NCBI RefSeq assembly: GCF_001937665.1
Contig: NZ_MSKL01000005.1
Location: forward strand, 57,690 to 121,689
DNA length: 64,000 nucleotides
Source: Actinomyces oris
Lineage (GTDB): Bacteria; Actinomycetota; Actinomycetes; Actinomycetales; Actinomycetaceae
Direction: 5' to 3'
The notes beneath the pieces were generated by a model. It was not told the DNA's origin and did no database searches. It was given only the letters and a program-made list of their open reading frames with translations. Shown here in pieces: positions 8,632 through 16,962 of the stretch. Positions within the stretch are counted from its first letter, which is position 1, and each line of letters starts with the position of its first letter. A program made the translations under genes and the position numbers.

Positions 8632-9464
8632 CAGCGCTGCCCTCCCTTCTGCTCGGACTGCTTCTCGGAGTCGGCGATGACGGCCAGGAAGGCGGCGTCC
8701 ACAGTGTCCACCCCGGTGCTGGCCAGGAGATCCGTGGCCGTGGTGGTGGCCAGGATGCTTCCCTGGCGCATGAGGAGGACCTGGTCGCAGCGGAAGGCCT
8801 CGTCCATGACGTGACTAGAGACCAGGAGGGTGGCGCCACGCTCGGCCAGGACGTGGAAGGTGGCCCACAGCTCCTCGCGGGTGACCGGGTCCAGGCCGAC
8901 GGTGGGTTCGTCCATGACGAGCAGATCGGGGTCGGCCACGAGCGCGCAGGCCAGGCTCACGCGCCCGGCCTCGCCGCCGGAGTAGGTGGACACGGGCCGG
9001 TCCGCCAGGGAGGTGAGCCCGACGACGTCGAGGACCTCATCCAGGTCGCGGGCCCGGCTGCCGGCCAGGGAGGCGAAGTAGCGCAGGTTCTGGCGGGCTG
9101 TCAGGTCGGTGTAGACGGCCTGGTCCTGGGTGACGTAGCCGACCCGACCACGCACTGCGGAAGCACCGGGAGTATGCCCGAGGACCTCGATCTGTCCGCG
9201 GTAGCGCTGGACGCCGACGATCGTGCGCATGAGGGTGGTCTTGCCGCAGCCTGATGGACCGAGCAGACCGGTGATGGTGCCGGGTGCCAGGGTCAGGTCC
9301 AGGCCGTGGAGGATCTCCTTGCGCCCGCGGGTCACGCGCAGGTCCGTCGCGGTGACGGCCGGTGGCACCGAGTCGGTGGAGGACGTGATGTCTCGACTGG
9401 AGTCGTGCGATCGGTTACTGGCCCCCGACTCCCGGGGCGCGTCTCCTTCATCGCTTTTCATCAT
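8631..9464 (-). CDS. ABC transporter ATP-binding protein
   Basis: A 277-aa ATPase with Walker A (GLLGPSGCGKTT, residues ~70-80), Q-loop (VTQDQAVYTDLTARQN), signature TYSGGEAGRVSLACAL, Walker B LLVMDEPTVGLDP and the switch histidine in SSHVMDEA. The N-terminal ~40 residues are an unconserved Ser/Thr-rich extension; a later start is possible, though none of the alternatives is clearly better. It pairs with the permease at 7885-8631 and lies downstream of a TetR regulator on the same strand. A 16-bp palindrome sits across its start codon. Confidence 0.92.
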   Translation of the reverse strand: MMKSDEGDAPRESGASNRSHDSSRDITSSTDSVPPAVTATDLRVTRGRKEILHGLDLTLAPGTITGLLGPSGCGKTTLMRTIVGVQRYRGQIEVLGHTPGASAVRGRVGYVTQDQAVYTDLTARQNLRYFASLAGSRARDLDEVLDVVGLTSLADRPVSTYSGGEAGRVSLACALVADPDLLVMDEPTVGLDPVTREELWATFHVLAERGATLLVSSHVMDEAFRCDQVLLMRQGSILATTTATDLLASTGVDTVDAAFLAVIADSEKQSEQKGGQR

Positions 9465-9472
9465 ATGATGAA
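9457..9472. promoter_or_regulatory. Palindromic operator candidate at the ABC ATPase start
   Basis: TTCATCATATGATGAA is a perfect 16-bp palindrome that overlaps the start codon of the ABC ATPase gene (9464). A TetR gene ends 47 bases upstream in the same direction. TetR dimers usually bind palindromes of this length near the genes they control, so this is a plausible site for the 205-aa regulator. No binding data; inference. Confidence 0.5.
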
Positions 9473-9518
9473 TATAGGTCGACGGCGAGCCTCTGTCCAG
9501 AGATGGGGTCGGGTGACC

Positions 9519-10136
9519 TCAGGCGGGATCGGCGAGGCCAGGCAGGTCGTCGAAGGCGTAGCGCTGGATGGTGGGGCCGACGAGCGCGGCGACTGCCTCA
9601 ACATCGAGGCCGGCGATGTGGTCCATGCGGGCGACCCAGCGGGCCAGGCCGAGACCGATGATCTGGCTGGCGATGAGCTGGGCGCGCAACTGGGGACGGT
9701 CGGGGCAGAAGTGGGTGACGATCGGCGAGAGAATCCCGGTGGCGATAAAGTCACGGAAGGGCTCGACGTCACTGCCCTGTCCGAGTGCAGCGTGGATGAC
9801 TGCGGTGAAGCGGTCCGCGCCAGCCTCGTCCCACAAGCCGATGAATGCGCGCACGATCCCCTCCCCCAGCTGCTCGGGCTCGAGCTCGGTGATGGAGGCC
9901 GCCCGGTGCATGAGGTTGGCGTCGACCCCGGCGGTCGACTCGATGACGGCCTTGGCGAAGAGCGTGGCCCGGTCCGGGAAGTAGTGGTGGACCAGGGCCG
10001 GGTCGACGCCGGCGTCGCGCGCGATGCCGCGCAGGGAGGTCTGGTATCCGTCGCGGGCGAAGGCGGTACGGGCCGCCGCCAGGATGGCCTCGCGCGTGTC
10101 CGGACTCCCCGCCGGCCGCCGCCCCCTCGGGCTCAT
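9519..10136 (-). CDS. TetR-family transcriptional regulator
   Basis: A 205-aa regulator. The N-terminal helix-turn-helix is clear: TREAILAAARTAFARDGYQ, SLRGIARDAGVDPALVHHYF and PDRATLFAKAV (residues ~14-58). The remaining ~140 residues resemble the TetR_C ligand-binding domain, with LIASQIIGLGLARWVARM near residue 155. It lies upstream of and in line with the ABC exporter genes and probably represses them. The intergenic gap to the ATPase is only ~55 bases and contains a perfect palindrome. Confidence 0.9.
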   Translation of the reverse strand: MSPRGRRPAGSPDTREAILAAARTAFARDGYQTSLRGIARDAGVDPALVHHYFPDRATLFAKAVIESTAGVDANLMHRAASITELEPEQLGEGIVRAFIGLWDEAGADRFTAVIHAALGQGSDVEPFRDFIATGILSPIVTHFCPDRPQLRAQLIASQIIGLGLARWVARMDHIAGLDVEAVAALVGPTIQRYAFDDLPGLADPA

Positions 10137-10284
10137 CGCTCACTCATCTCGCTCATAGACAGAGCATGCCTGCAAGCAGCTCCATTGGGAAGCAGCCGCG
10201 CTACGACTCCCATCCGCCGGGCACCCCTTCCGCATGCAGGCCGGTGCCGCCACCTACAAGGCTCCTGGGTCCTTTCAGCGCGTG

Positions 10285-10629
10285 TTATCTGATGTAGTCG
10301 ACCAGCCATTCGCGCACGCCCCGAAGGACGGACCCCTCCACGACTCCGATCTTCTTGGTGAGACGCTGACGTGAGATCGTGCGAACCTGCTCAGTCATGG
10401 CAAACGACCGCTGTTCCATCCCTGCTCCCGCATTGAGCTCCACGTGATTCGGCCAGCCCCGATCCTTCGTTGTCACAGGAACCACGACGACAAGCGTCGT
10501 CACCGTTCGATGGAATTGCTCATTCGACACAATGAGAACTGGACGACGCCCGGACTGCTCTCGCCCGACAGCAGGATCGGGAAGTGCCCACCACACCTCG
10601 CCCGCGTCAACCATGACATCTAGCTCCAT
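10285..10629 (-). CDS. mazF: MazF-type endoribonuclease toxin
   Basis: A 114-aa protein of the MazF/PemK fold: DAGEVWWALPDPAVGREQSGRRPVLIVSN near the start, VVVPVTTKDRGWPNHVEL in the middle, then MTEQVRTISRQRLTKKIG and a short C-terminal helix. The conserved Arg and Thr of the active site (GRRPVLI, VVPVTT) are present. Family members cut single-stranded mRNA. The ATG at 10629 is chosen because it overlaps the antitoxin stop by 10 bases, as in typical coupled modules. The gene symbol denotes the family. Confidence 0.85.
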   Translation of the reverse strand: MELDVMVDAGEVWWALPDPAVGREQSGRRPVLIVSNEQFHRTVTTLVVVVPVTTKDRGWPNHVELNAGAGMEQRSFAMTEQVRTISRQRLTKKIGVVEGSVLRGVREWLVDYIR

Positions 10630-10835
10630 GCTTCCGACTCCCACTCACGGAGCTCCTCGACATAGGTCTCGTCCGGCGGATGAGCCTCCATCGCACGCCG
10701 CACCTCGGCGAAGCGCCGCTCACGTGCCGCCTCCTCCAGCAGCTCCTTGAGCGCGGCATCCATGGTCACCCCGCGCTCTGACGCCAGGGCCCGCAAGCCG
10801 TCCCTCGTGCTGCGCTCCACCTTGATCGTCGTCAT
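10620..10835 (-). CDS. Antitoxin of the MazEF-type pair
   Basis: A 71-aa protein starting MTTIKVERSTRDGLRALASE, a short beta strand and helix typical of a ribbon-helix-helix DNA-binding antitoxin. A charged C-terminal tail (EELREWESEAW) follows and would bind the toxin. The start at 10835 is preferred over an upstream in-frame ATG because the upstream codons lie inside the operator-like repeats. It precedes the MazF gene with an overlap of 10 bases. Such antitoxins repress their own promoter. Confidence 0.82.
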   Translation of the reverse strand: MTTIKVERSTRDGLRALASERGVTMDAALKELLEEAARERRFAEVRRAMEAHPPDETYVEELREWESEAWS

Positions 10836-10839
10836 GCCA

Positions 10840-10874
10840 GTCATACTCACAGTATGTATGACAGTCATACTCAT
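10840..10874. promoter_or_regulatory. Operator-like repeats upstream of the antitoxin
   Basis: The stretch at 10840-10862 is an inverted repeat: GTCATAC at 10840-10846 and its reverse complement GTATGAC at 10856-10862, and an inner CATACTCACAGTATG also reads as a palindrome. A further AGTCATACT follows, so the minus strand carries the word GAGTATGACTG twice. It lies immediately before the antitoxin start, where an autoregulatory site is expected. Confidence 0.55.
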
Positions 10875-10930
10875 GTGAAGGCGGCTCACTCCATTCCTTA
10901 GTCAGGACTCGAGCAACGCACTCGCGCGCC

Positions 10931-11743
10931 TCACTCCCACAGGCCGCTGGCGTGGGCGAGGACGGCCAGGGCGACGGGGCCGGCCGAGGCGGTGCGCATG
11001 ACGTGGGGGCCCAGCCGCACCGTCATCGCCCCGGCGGCCTCCAGAGCCGCCATCTCCTCAGGGCTGATACCGCCCTCGGGCCCCACGACGACGGCCAATG
11101 CCAGTGGCGTCTCTCCGGACGCGGGCAGACGCACCGACTCCATCGCGGTGCTGATCGGGGTCCTGGCCTCCTCGTGCAGGACCAGCACCACTCCCCCGCC
11201 GCGAACCGTCTGTCCCACCCAGTCGACCAGCCTGCGGGTGTCCCGCAACTCCTCGACCTCGGGCACGCGGGCCCGCCGGGCCTGCTTGGCGGCCTGGAGG
11301 GCGGTCGCCTGCCAGCGCTGGCGCCCCTTGGCCTGCTTGGCCCCCTGCCACACGGACACGCAGCGCTCGGACTGCCAGGGCAGCACCAGCCCCACCCCGA
11401 CCTCGGTGGCTGTCTCCACGGCCTGCTCATCGCGCCCGCCCTTGGCCAGGGCCTGAACGAGGGCCAGCCGCAGTGAGGGCTCGGGCTCCTCAACGCGCTC
11501 CAGGACCCGCACGGCCAGACGGTCCTTGGCGCCGCCGACGCCGGCCCCGGTCACCTCGCACACCAGGCGCAGGCCCGCGCCGTCAACGAGGTCCACACGC
11601 TCCTCGGCGCGCAGGCGCTTAACGGTCACGGCATGGCGGGCCTCAGGTCCGGTGAGCATGAGGACTGTGCCGAACGCGGCCGAGGCGACGGCGTCGGCGG
11701 GCTCAAGGGTCTCGGACGTGAAGAGGAAGACGGGTGCGGTCAC
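10931..11743 (-). CDS. rsmE: 16S rRNA (uracil-1498-N3)-methyltransferase RsmE
   Basis: A 270-aa SPOUT-class methyltransferase. It has an N-terminal PUA-like part (TGPEARHAVTVKRLRAEERVDLVDG) and the catalytic knot region: LALVQALAKGGRDEQAVETATEVGV, SERCVSVWQGAKQAKGRQRW, EAAKQARRARVPEV and the SAM-binding LALAVVVGPEGGISPEEM followed by RLGPHVMRTASAGPVALAVL. Length and motifs match the family. It adds N3-methyl to U1498 of 16S rRNA in the cytoplasm. GTG start. In actinobacteria it often follows hrcA and dnaJ; here a yggS-like gene on the other strand lies between. Confidence 0.93.
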   Translation of the reverse strand: MTAPVFLFTSETLEPADAVASAAFGTVLMLTGPEARHAVTVKRLRAEERVDLVDGAGLRLVCEVTGAGVGGAKDRLAVRVLERVEEPEPSLRLALVQALAKGGRDEQAVETATEVGVGLVLPWQSERCVSVWQGAKQAKGRQRWQATALQAAKQARRARVPEVEELRDTRRLVDWVGQTVRGGGVVLVLHEEARTPISTAMESVRLPASGETPLALAVVVGPEGGISPEEMAALEAAGAMTVRLGPHVMRTASAGPVALAVLAHASGLWE

Positions 11744-11803
11744 TCCCCCAGCCTACGGGCCGCATCCAACCGGTGTCCGCCGACGGTGCTAGCGTCAGTG
11801 ACC

Positions 11804-12622
11804 ATGACCAAGCCTTCAGCCACCGCCCACTCCCCGCAGTCGTCCCCGGCCCCCTCCTACGCCGCTGCCGTCACGGTGGAGGACTTCCGCCGCAACCTGG
11901 CCGCTATCCGCGCCCGGATCGACGCCGCCGCCAGGCGCGCCGGGCGCGACGCCGCCGAGATCCGTCTGCTGCCGGTGTCCAAGACCGTCCCGGAGGAGCG
12001 CCTGCGCACCGCCTTCGCCGCAGGCATCACCCAGATGGGTGAGAACAAGGTCCAGGAGGCCCAGCGCAAGAGCGAGAACCTGGCGGACCTGGGCATCTCC
12101 TGGTCAGTCATCGGTCACCTGCAGACGAACAAGGCCAAGAACGTGGCCGCCTTCGCCGACGAGTTCCAGGCCCTGGACTCCCTGCGCCTGGCTGAGGCCC
12201 TCGACCGGCGCCTCCAGGCGGCCGGACGCGGCCTGGACGTCTACGTACAGGTCAACTCCTCGGGTGAGCCCAGCAAGTTCGGGCTGGAACCGGACGACGT
12301 CGCCGACTTCCTCGCGGCGCTGCCGGCCTACTCCTCGCTGCGGGTGCGCGGGCTCATGACCCTGGCCGCCAACACCAGTGACGAGGCAAGGGTGCGCGAG
12401 TGCTTCCGCATCATGCGTCGGCTGCGCGATGCCGCCCTCCAGGCGGGCACCGTCAGCGACGGGCTGCTGTCGATGGGGATGAGCGGGGACTTCGAGGCCG
12501 CCATCGAGGGCGGCTCCACCTGCGTGCGGGTGGGCCAGGCGATCTTCGGGGCCCGGGCCACCCCCGATTCCTACTACTGGCCCGAGTCGTCTCAGGCCGA
12601 CCAGCCATCGGCCAGCAGCTGA
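11804..12622 (+). CDS. YggS-family pyridoxal-phosphate homeostasis protein
   Basis: A 272-aa member of the YggS/PLPHP (COG0325) family. Motifs: RIDAAARRAGRDAAEIRLLPVSKTV, where the lysine of VSKTV binds PLP; AGITQMGENKVQEAQRKSE; WSVIGHLQTNKAKNV; and the C-terminal LSMGMSGDFEAAIEGGSTCVRVG. The ATG at 11804 gives an N-terminal tail of ~20 residues before the fold. These proteins buffer free PLP and affect amino-acid and vitamin B6 metabolism. It is convergent with dnaJ and divergent from rsmE. Confidence 0.9.
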   Translation: MTKPSATAHSPQSSPAPSYAAAVTVEDFRRNLAAIRARIDAAARRAGRDAAEIRLLPVSKTVPEERLRTAFAAGITQMGENKVQEAQRKSENLADLGISWSVIGHLQTNKAKNVAAFADEFQALDSLRLAEALDRRLQAAGRGLDVYVQVNSSGEPSKFGLEPDDVADFLAALPAYSSLRVRGLMTLAANTSDEARVRECFRIMRRLRDAALQAGTVSDGLLSMGMSGDFEAAIEGGSTCVRVGQAIFGARATPDSYYWPESSQADQPSASS

Positions 12623-12647
12623 ACGGCGGACCGCGCCCCGGTAGCGC

Positions 12648-13769
12648 TCAGCGCCCGGAGAAGCGCTCCTTGAGCTTGCCCATGACGCTGGAGTCGCGCA
12701 CGGGCTCGACGTCGTCCTCCCCACGCAGGCGGGCCAGCTCGACCAGCAGCTCACGCTGGCGGTCGTCCAGGCGCGTGGGGGTCTCCACGATGATGGACAC
12801 ATGCAGGTCCCCGCGGCCCTTGCGGCGCAGGCGCCCCACGCCCAGGCCGTCCAGGACGACCTCGTCACCGGGCTGGCTGCCGGCCTTGACAGTGACGTTC
12901 TGCTCGCCGTCGAGTGTCTGCAGCGGGAAGACGGCGCCCAGAGCGGCCGCGGTCATGGGAACGCGCAGCTCGGTGTAGAGGTCGTCGCCGTCACGCTCGA
13001 GGAACTCGTGCGGCTTCTCGTGGATCTCCAGGTAGAGATCGCCGTTGGGGCCGCCGGCCGGGCCGGCCTCGCCGCGCCCCGACATGCGGATACGGGTCCC
13101 GGTGGACACCCCGGCGGGGATGGAGACCTCCAGGTCCTGGCGCACGCGGGTGCGCCCCTCACCCGAGCAGTCCTTGCAGGGGGTGACGATGACGGTGCCG
13201 TAGCCCTGGCAGCCCGGGCAGGGTGAGGAGGTCATCACCTGCCCCAGCAGGGTGCGGGTCATGCGCTGGACGTTGCCGACCCCGTTGCACTGGGAGCAGG
13301 TGACCGGCTCGGTGCCCGGGGCGCAGCACGATCCGTCACAGGCGGTGCAGGTGACGTAGGTGTCGATGGGGACCGACCGGGTCGCCCCGAAGGCGACGTC
13401 GGAGAGCTCCACGTCCACGGCCACGAGGGCGTCCTGACCGCGTCGGGCCCGGGAGGCCGGCCCGCGGCTGGCCGCTCCCCCACCGAAGAAGGACTGGAAG
13501 ATGCCGCCCAGGTCACCGAAGTCGGCGCCGGCGAACCCGCCGCCGAATCCGCCGCCTCGCACGGCGTCCTCGCCACCCAGGTCGTACATCTGGCGCTTGT
13601 CGGCGTCGGAGAGGACCTCGTAGGCGGAGGAGACCTCCTTGAACTCGTCCTCATGGCCGGGGCCGGCGACGTCAGGGTGCAGCTGGCGGGCCTTCTTTCG
13701 GTAGGCCCTCTTGATCTCCTCGGGGCTGGCGTCGCGGCTGACGCCGAGGACCTCGTAGTAGTTGCTCAC
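12648..13769 (-). CDS. dnaJ: Molecular chaperone DnaJ
   Basis: A 373-aa DnaJ with an intact J-domain (YYEVLGVSRDASPEEIKRAY, then the HPD motif in QLHPDVAG), a Gly/Phe-rich linker, and four zinc-binding CxxCxGx repeats. The first of these is atypical (CTACDGSCCAPG, Cys where Gly is usual); the other three (CSQCNGVG, CPGCQGYG, CKDCSGEG) are standard. The C-terminal substrate domain follows. GTG start. It stimulates DnaK ATPase and delivers unfolded clients. It follows hrcA on the same strand with a gap of ~90 bases, a standard heat-shock arrangement. Confidence 0.95.
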   Translation of the reverse strand: MSNYYEVLGVSRDASPEEIKRAYRKKARQLHPDVAGPGHEDEFKEVSSAYEVLSDADKRQMYDLGGEDAVRGGGFGGGFAGADFGDLGGIFQSFFGGGAASRGPASRARRGQDALVAVDVELSDVAFGATRSVPIDTYVTCTACDGSCCAPGTEPVTCSQCNGVGNVQRMTRTLLGQVMTSSPCPGCQGYGTVIVTPCKDCSGEGRTRVRQDLEVSIPAGVSTGTRIRMSGRGEAGPAGGPNGDLYLEIHEKPHEFLERDGDDLYTELRVPMTAAALGAVFPLQTLDGEQNVTVKAGSQPGDEVVLDGLGVGRLRRKGRGDLHVSIIVETPTRLDDRQRELLVELARLRGEDDVEPVRDSSVMGKLKERFSGR

Positions 13770-13862
13770 TGCGTTCTTCCTTTACGGCTACAACTTCTGC
13801 GGTGGATGTCTGGGTGGTGTGCTCGACCGGGCCGCTGTGGGGCGGGTCGGGCAGGCCGGTTC

Positions 13863-14948
13863 TCACGTCTCCGGTGGGGACAGGAACCGGGACAGGTAGC
13901 GGGCCACGGCCCGTACGGCGGTCATGGTGGCCGGGTAGTCCATCCGGGTGGGGCCGATGACCCCGAGGTGGGCGACGGCTTCACCGGTGCCCGGCCCGTA
14001 GGTGGTGGTGACAACGGAGGCCTCGGCCAGGGCATCGTCGTTGTTCTCCGAGCCGATGCTCACGCGCATCCGGTTCTCGCCGGCCTGGGCGTCGTCTGCG
14101 GCGGTGAACAGGCGCAGCAGCACCACCTGCTCCTCGACGGCGTCCAGGAGAGGCCCCAGGGAGGAGAAGTCGGGGGTGGAGCGGGCCAGGTTCGCGGTCC
14201 CGGCGACGACGAGCCGCTCCTCCGCGTCGGGGCGCAGTGCGGCGACGAGCTCGTCGGAGACGGCATCGAGCAGGAACCGCTCGTCGGCGGGCGCCTGCTC
14301 GGCCAGGGCGGCCAGGATCGGGACGACGTCGGCGGCGCGGCGGCCCGTGAGAGCACCGTTGAGCCGGGTGCGCAGGCGCTCCAGAACGAGGGGATCGACG
14401 ACGTCGGCGATGTCGAAGCCCCCGTCATGGTGGGAGTTCACGGCGCCCCTGGACCTAAGGGTCACAGTGCGCTGGTCGACACGTCCGGTGTCGGTGATGA
14501 TGACCAGCAGGACGCGCTCCGGCCCCAGTGCCACGAGCTCGAGGTGCTGGAGGGCCGCGTACCGCAGGCTCGGGTACTCGACGACTGCGAGCTGGCCGGT
14601 CAGCTGGGCCAGTGCCCTCACGGTGCGGGCCACGACCTGCTCCAGGTCGACCGCTCCGGATAGGAGCGCGGTGATGGCGGCCCGCTCGGGCGCCGAGAGG
14701 GGCTTGATGCGGGCGACCTCGTCGACGAAGAGGCGGTACCCCTTCTGGGTGGGCACGCGCCCGGCCGAGGTGTGCGGCTGGTGGATGTAGCCCTCGTCCT
14801 CCAGGGCCGCCATGTCGTTGCGGATGGTGGCCGGGGACACGCCCAGCCGGTAGCGCTCCACGAGGGCCTTGGACCCCACGGGCTCGCGCGTACGCACGTA
14901 GTCGGTGACGATGGCGGACAGGACTTTGAGACGTCGGTCGTTGGCCAC
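13863..14948 (-). CDS. hrcA: Heat-inducible transcription repressor HrcA
   Basis: A 361-aa HrcA. The N-terminal winged-helix reads NDRRLKVLSAIVTDYVRTREPVGSKALVERY, then GVSPATIRNDMAALEDEGYIHQPHTSAGRVPTQKGYRLFVD, all strongly conserved in the family. The GAF-like regulatory part follows through RVLLVIITDTGRVDQRTV and the C-terminal TYGPGTGEAVAHLGVIGPTRMDYPATM. GTG start. It binds CIRCE elements and represses heat-shock genes. A CIRCE-like box lies at 15039-15065, about 90 bases upstream of this start, consistent with autoregulation of hrcA-dnaJ. Confidence 0.96.
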   Translation of the reverse strand: MANDRRLKVLSAIVTDYVRTREPVGSKALVERYRLGVSPATIRNDMAALEDEGYIHQPHTSAGRVPTQKGYRLFVDEVARIKPLSAPERAAITALLSGAVDLEQVVARTVRALAQLTGQLAVVEYPSLRYAALQHLELVALGPERVLLVIITDTGRVDQRTVTLRSRGAVNSHHDGGFDIADVVDPLVLERLRTRLNGALTGRRAADVVPILAALAEQAPADERFLLDAVSDELVAALRPDAEERLVVAGTANLARSTPDFSSLGPLLDAVEEQVVLLRLFTAADDAQAGENRMRVSIGSENNDDALAEASVVTTTYGPGTGEAVAHLGVIGPTRMDYPATMTAVRAVARYLSRFLSPPET

Positions 14949-15038
14949 GGGTCCTCCTCCCCTCGTCAGTGCCGAGACGCGATCAGTGCCGGCGTCAGGC
15001 GGCAGGCCGCCCGCACACCGGTGGGGTGCGGCAAGCGA

Positions 15039-15065
15039 TTAGCACTCACCCCACGTGAGTGCCAT
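15039..15065. promoter_or_regulatory. CIRCE operator
   Basis: TTAGCACTC-N9-GAGTGCCAT. The left arm matches the CIRCE consensus fully, and the right arm matches at GAGTGC with two changes in the last three bases. It lies between hrcA and the divergent DUF3097 gene, about 90 bases before hrcA, and would be the HrcA binding site. Whether it also affects the divergent gene cannot be told. Confidence 0.85.
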
Positions 15066-15119
15066 CCTACGCCGTGGTCCGGCGGGTCCACCGCTGGCGG
15101 ACCGTGAGTTTCCCCTACC

Positions 15120-16196
15120 GTGCCGAGGGTGAACACGCCTGCCCCGTACCGCTCCCCCGTTCCCGGATCGACCGCCGCCCGCCGAGCCGCCCTGAGGGCT
15201 CGCGCCGAGGCGGAGCAGAAGCAGCAGGCGCAGGGCGCCTCGGCCGGTTCGCGCTCGCGCGGCGGGGCGGCTGTGAAGCAACCCGCCGCCCGCAGGCCGT
15301 CGTCGAGCGACCGCTACGGCGGGGACGTCCTGTCGGTGAATCCGCACCGCACGGGGCCCGGCGCCGTGCGCCCGGAGTCGGTGCACGTGCCGGTGAAGCC
15401 TGGACTGGTGGTTGAGGACCGGCAGACCGGGTTCGTCGGCGCCGCGGTGGCGGTGGAGAAGTCGGGCGGTCAGCACGTCGTGGTCCTGGAGGACCGTCAC
15501 GGTGTGCGCCGCGGCTTCGCCCTGGGGCCCGGGTTCTGGATCGAGGGCCGCCCGGTGATCCTGGATCCGCCTGTGGCGCGCAGACGCACCCCCACCGGCC
15601 CGGTGAGCGCCGCCGGGAGACGGCTGACGGCCTCGGGCTCCTACGCGGTTGAGGGCGAACGGGCCAAGGTGGCACGTGCCTCCCGCATCTGGGTGGAGGG
15701 AAAGCACGACGCCGAGCTGGTGGAGAAGGTCTGGGGTGACGACCTGCGCCACGAGGGCGTCGTCGTCCTCATGCTCGACGGCGTTGACAACCTCGAGGAG
15801 GTCATGGCCGACTTCGGCCCCGGACCTGAGCGGAGGGCCGGCGTCCTCGTGGACCACCTGGTGACCGGTTCCAAGGAGTCGAGGATCGCCCAGCGGGTGA
15901 CCGAGATGCCCGGCGGGGAGAACGTGCTGGTCCTGGGGCACCCGTACGTGGACGTGTGGCAGGCGGTCAAACCGGCCCGGGTGGGTCTGGAGCGATGGCC
16001 GGACATCCCGCGGGGCACCGACATCAAGCACGGCACTCTGGAGGCCCTGGGCTGGCCGCATGACACCCAGGCCGACGTCGCCCGGGGCTGGCAGCGCATC
16101 CTGGCGACGGTGCGTTCCTACAAGGACCTCGAGCCGAGCCTGCTGGGTCGTATGGAGGAGCTCATCGACTTCGTCACCGCCCCGGGCACGCGCTGA
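15120..16196 (+). CDS. DUF3097 family protein
   Basis: A 358-aa protein of DUF3097, a family largely confined to Actinomycetota. It has a low-complexity N-terminus (~60 residues, Ala/Arg/Gln-rich), then RYGGDVLSVNPHRTGPGAVRPESV and VPVKPGLVVEDRQTGFVGAAV. Two family-typical acidic signatures follow: RIWVEGKHDAELVEKVWGDD and LDGVDNLEEVMADFGP. The end reads GTDIKHGTLEALGWPHDTQ. The EGKHDAELVEK / LDGVDN pair resembles the metal-binding residues of Toprim domains, so a nucleic-acid role is possible. That is inference. The start may be GTG 15120 or GTG 15129. Confidence 0.88.
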   Translation: MPRVNTPAPYRSPVPGSTAARRAALRARAEAEQKQQAQGASAGSRSRGGAAVKQPAARRPSSSDRYGGDVLSVNPHRTGPGAVRPESVHVPVKPGLVVEDRQTGFVGAAVAVEKSGGQHVVVLEDRHGVRRGFALGPGFWIEGRPVILDPPVARRRTPTGPVSAAGRRLTASGSYAVEGERAKVARASRIWVEGKHDAELVEKVWGDDLRHEGVVVLMLDGVDNLEEVMADFGPGPERRAGVLVDHLVTGSKESRIAQRVTEMPGGENVLVLGHPYVDVWQAVKPARVGLERWPDIPRGTDIKHGTLEALGWPHDTQADVARGWQRILATVRSYKDLEPSLLGRMEELIDFVTAPGTR

Positions 16197-16257
16197 GGAG
16201 TCACCGAAGAGTCGCCGAGGAGCCACGGTCCTCAACGCAGTGCCCTCACGGGGAGTC

Positions 16258-16872
16258 TCACAGGACACCGCCGTCGTCGAAGGTCACCGTCATGGCCTGC
16301 CCGGGTTCCACGAGCTCGAGCCGATCGTCATCGCTCAGCCTGAGGGCGGTACCCCGCTTGCGCTCGGGCATCGGGTAGGTGACGTGGGCGATGGAGCCGA
16401 TCCCGTTGGGGTGGGTGAAGTCCTGGGGTCTGGGTTCAGTGCTGAAGTGGCTCATGAGGAACGGCAGGTCGACGTCGTCGGGGAAGAAGACCTCGTAGCG
16501 CAGCTCCCGCCCGTGGGGGTCCACGCGCTTGGGCTTGAGGCGCAGGCCCTTGCCGCTCAGCAGGGTTGCCCCCTCCTCCAGCTCGGAGGCATCGCCCTCG
16601 AGGCACAGGCCGCACAGCCCCTCGGGGCCTCGATCCCAGGACAGGAAGCGGCGAGCCGCGCCTCCGTGCGGGCCGAGCGCGAGCAGGCGCCCCAGGAGCG
16701 GCGGCATGCCTGTGCGGGCCAGGAGCTCCAGGTAGGGGCCGGAAGAGAAGTAGATGAGCGCGTTGTAGGGACGCTTCACTGTGCCGTACTCGACGGCGAA
16801 GCCCCTGGCCTCGAAGTCGGCGACTGCCCGAGGGAGGTCCTTGACCTTGTAGATGACGTGTCCCAGCTGCAC
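16258..16872 (-). CDS. Glyoxalase-like (VOC) domain protein
   Basis: A 204-aa protein of the Glyoxalase_3 type: LGHVIYKVKDLPRAVADFEARGFAVEYG at the start, AEYGTVKRPYNALIYFSSGPYLELLA, and a second beta-alpha repeat near HVTYPMPE. The family pattern of paired beta-alpha-beta-beta-beta units is recognisable. No metal ligands can be assigned with confidence. GTG start. It is convergent with the DUF3097 gene and 90 bases from the next gene on its strand. Function unknown. Confidence 0.78.
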   Translation of the reverse strand: MQLGHVIYKVKDLPRAVADFEARGFAVEYGTVKRPYNALIYFSSGPYLELLARTGMPPLLGRLLALGPHGGAARRFLSWDRGPEGLCGLCLEGDASELEEGATLLSGKGLRLKPKRVDPHGRELRYEVFFPDDVDLPFLMSHFSTEPRPQDFTHPNGIGSIAHVTYPMPERKRGTALRLSDDDRLELVEPGQAMTVTFDDGGVL

Positions 16873-16962
16873 GCGCTCAGGCTACGCATACGCATTCCGG
16901 GAGGGAACCCGCCCTTGCGAGGGCGGATGCAGCTGGTGGACCGGCAGAGTCAGACAGCCGGC

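Noticed and set aside
9306..10292. Plus-strand open frame of 328 codons over the TetR gene
   Set aside because: It is the shadow of the minus-strand TetR gene; its protein is Gly/Asp-rich without any domain.
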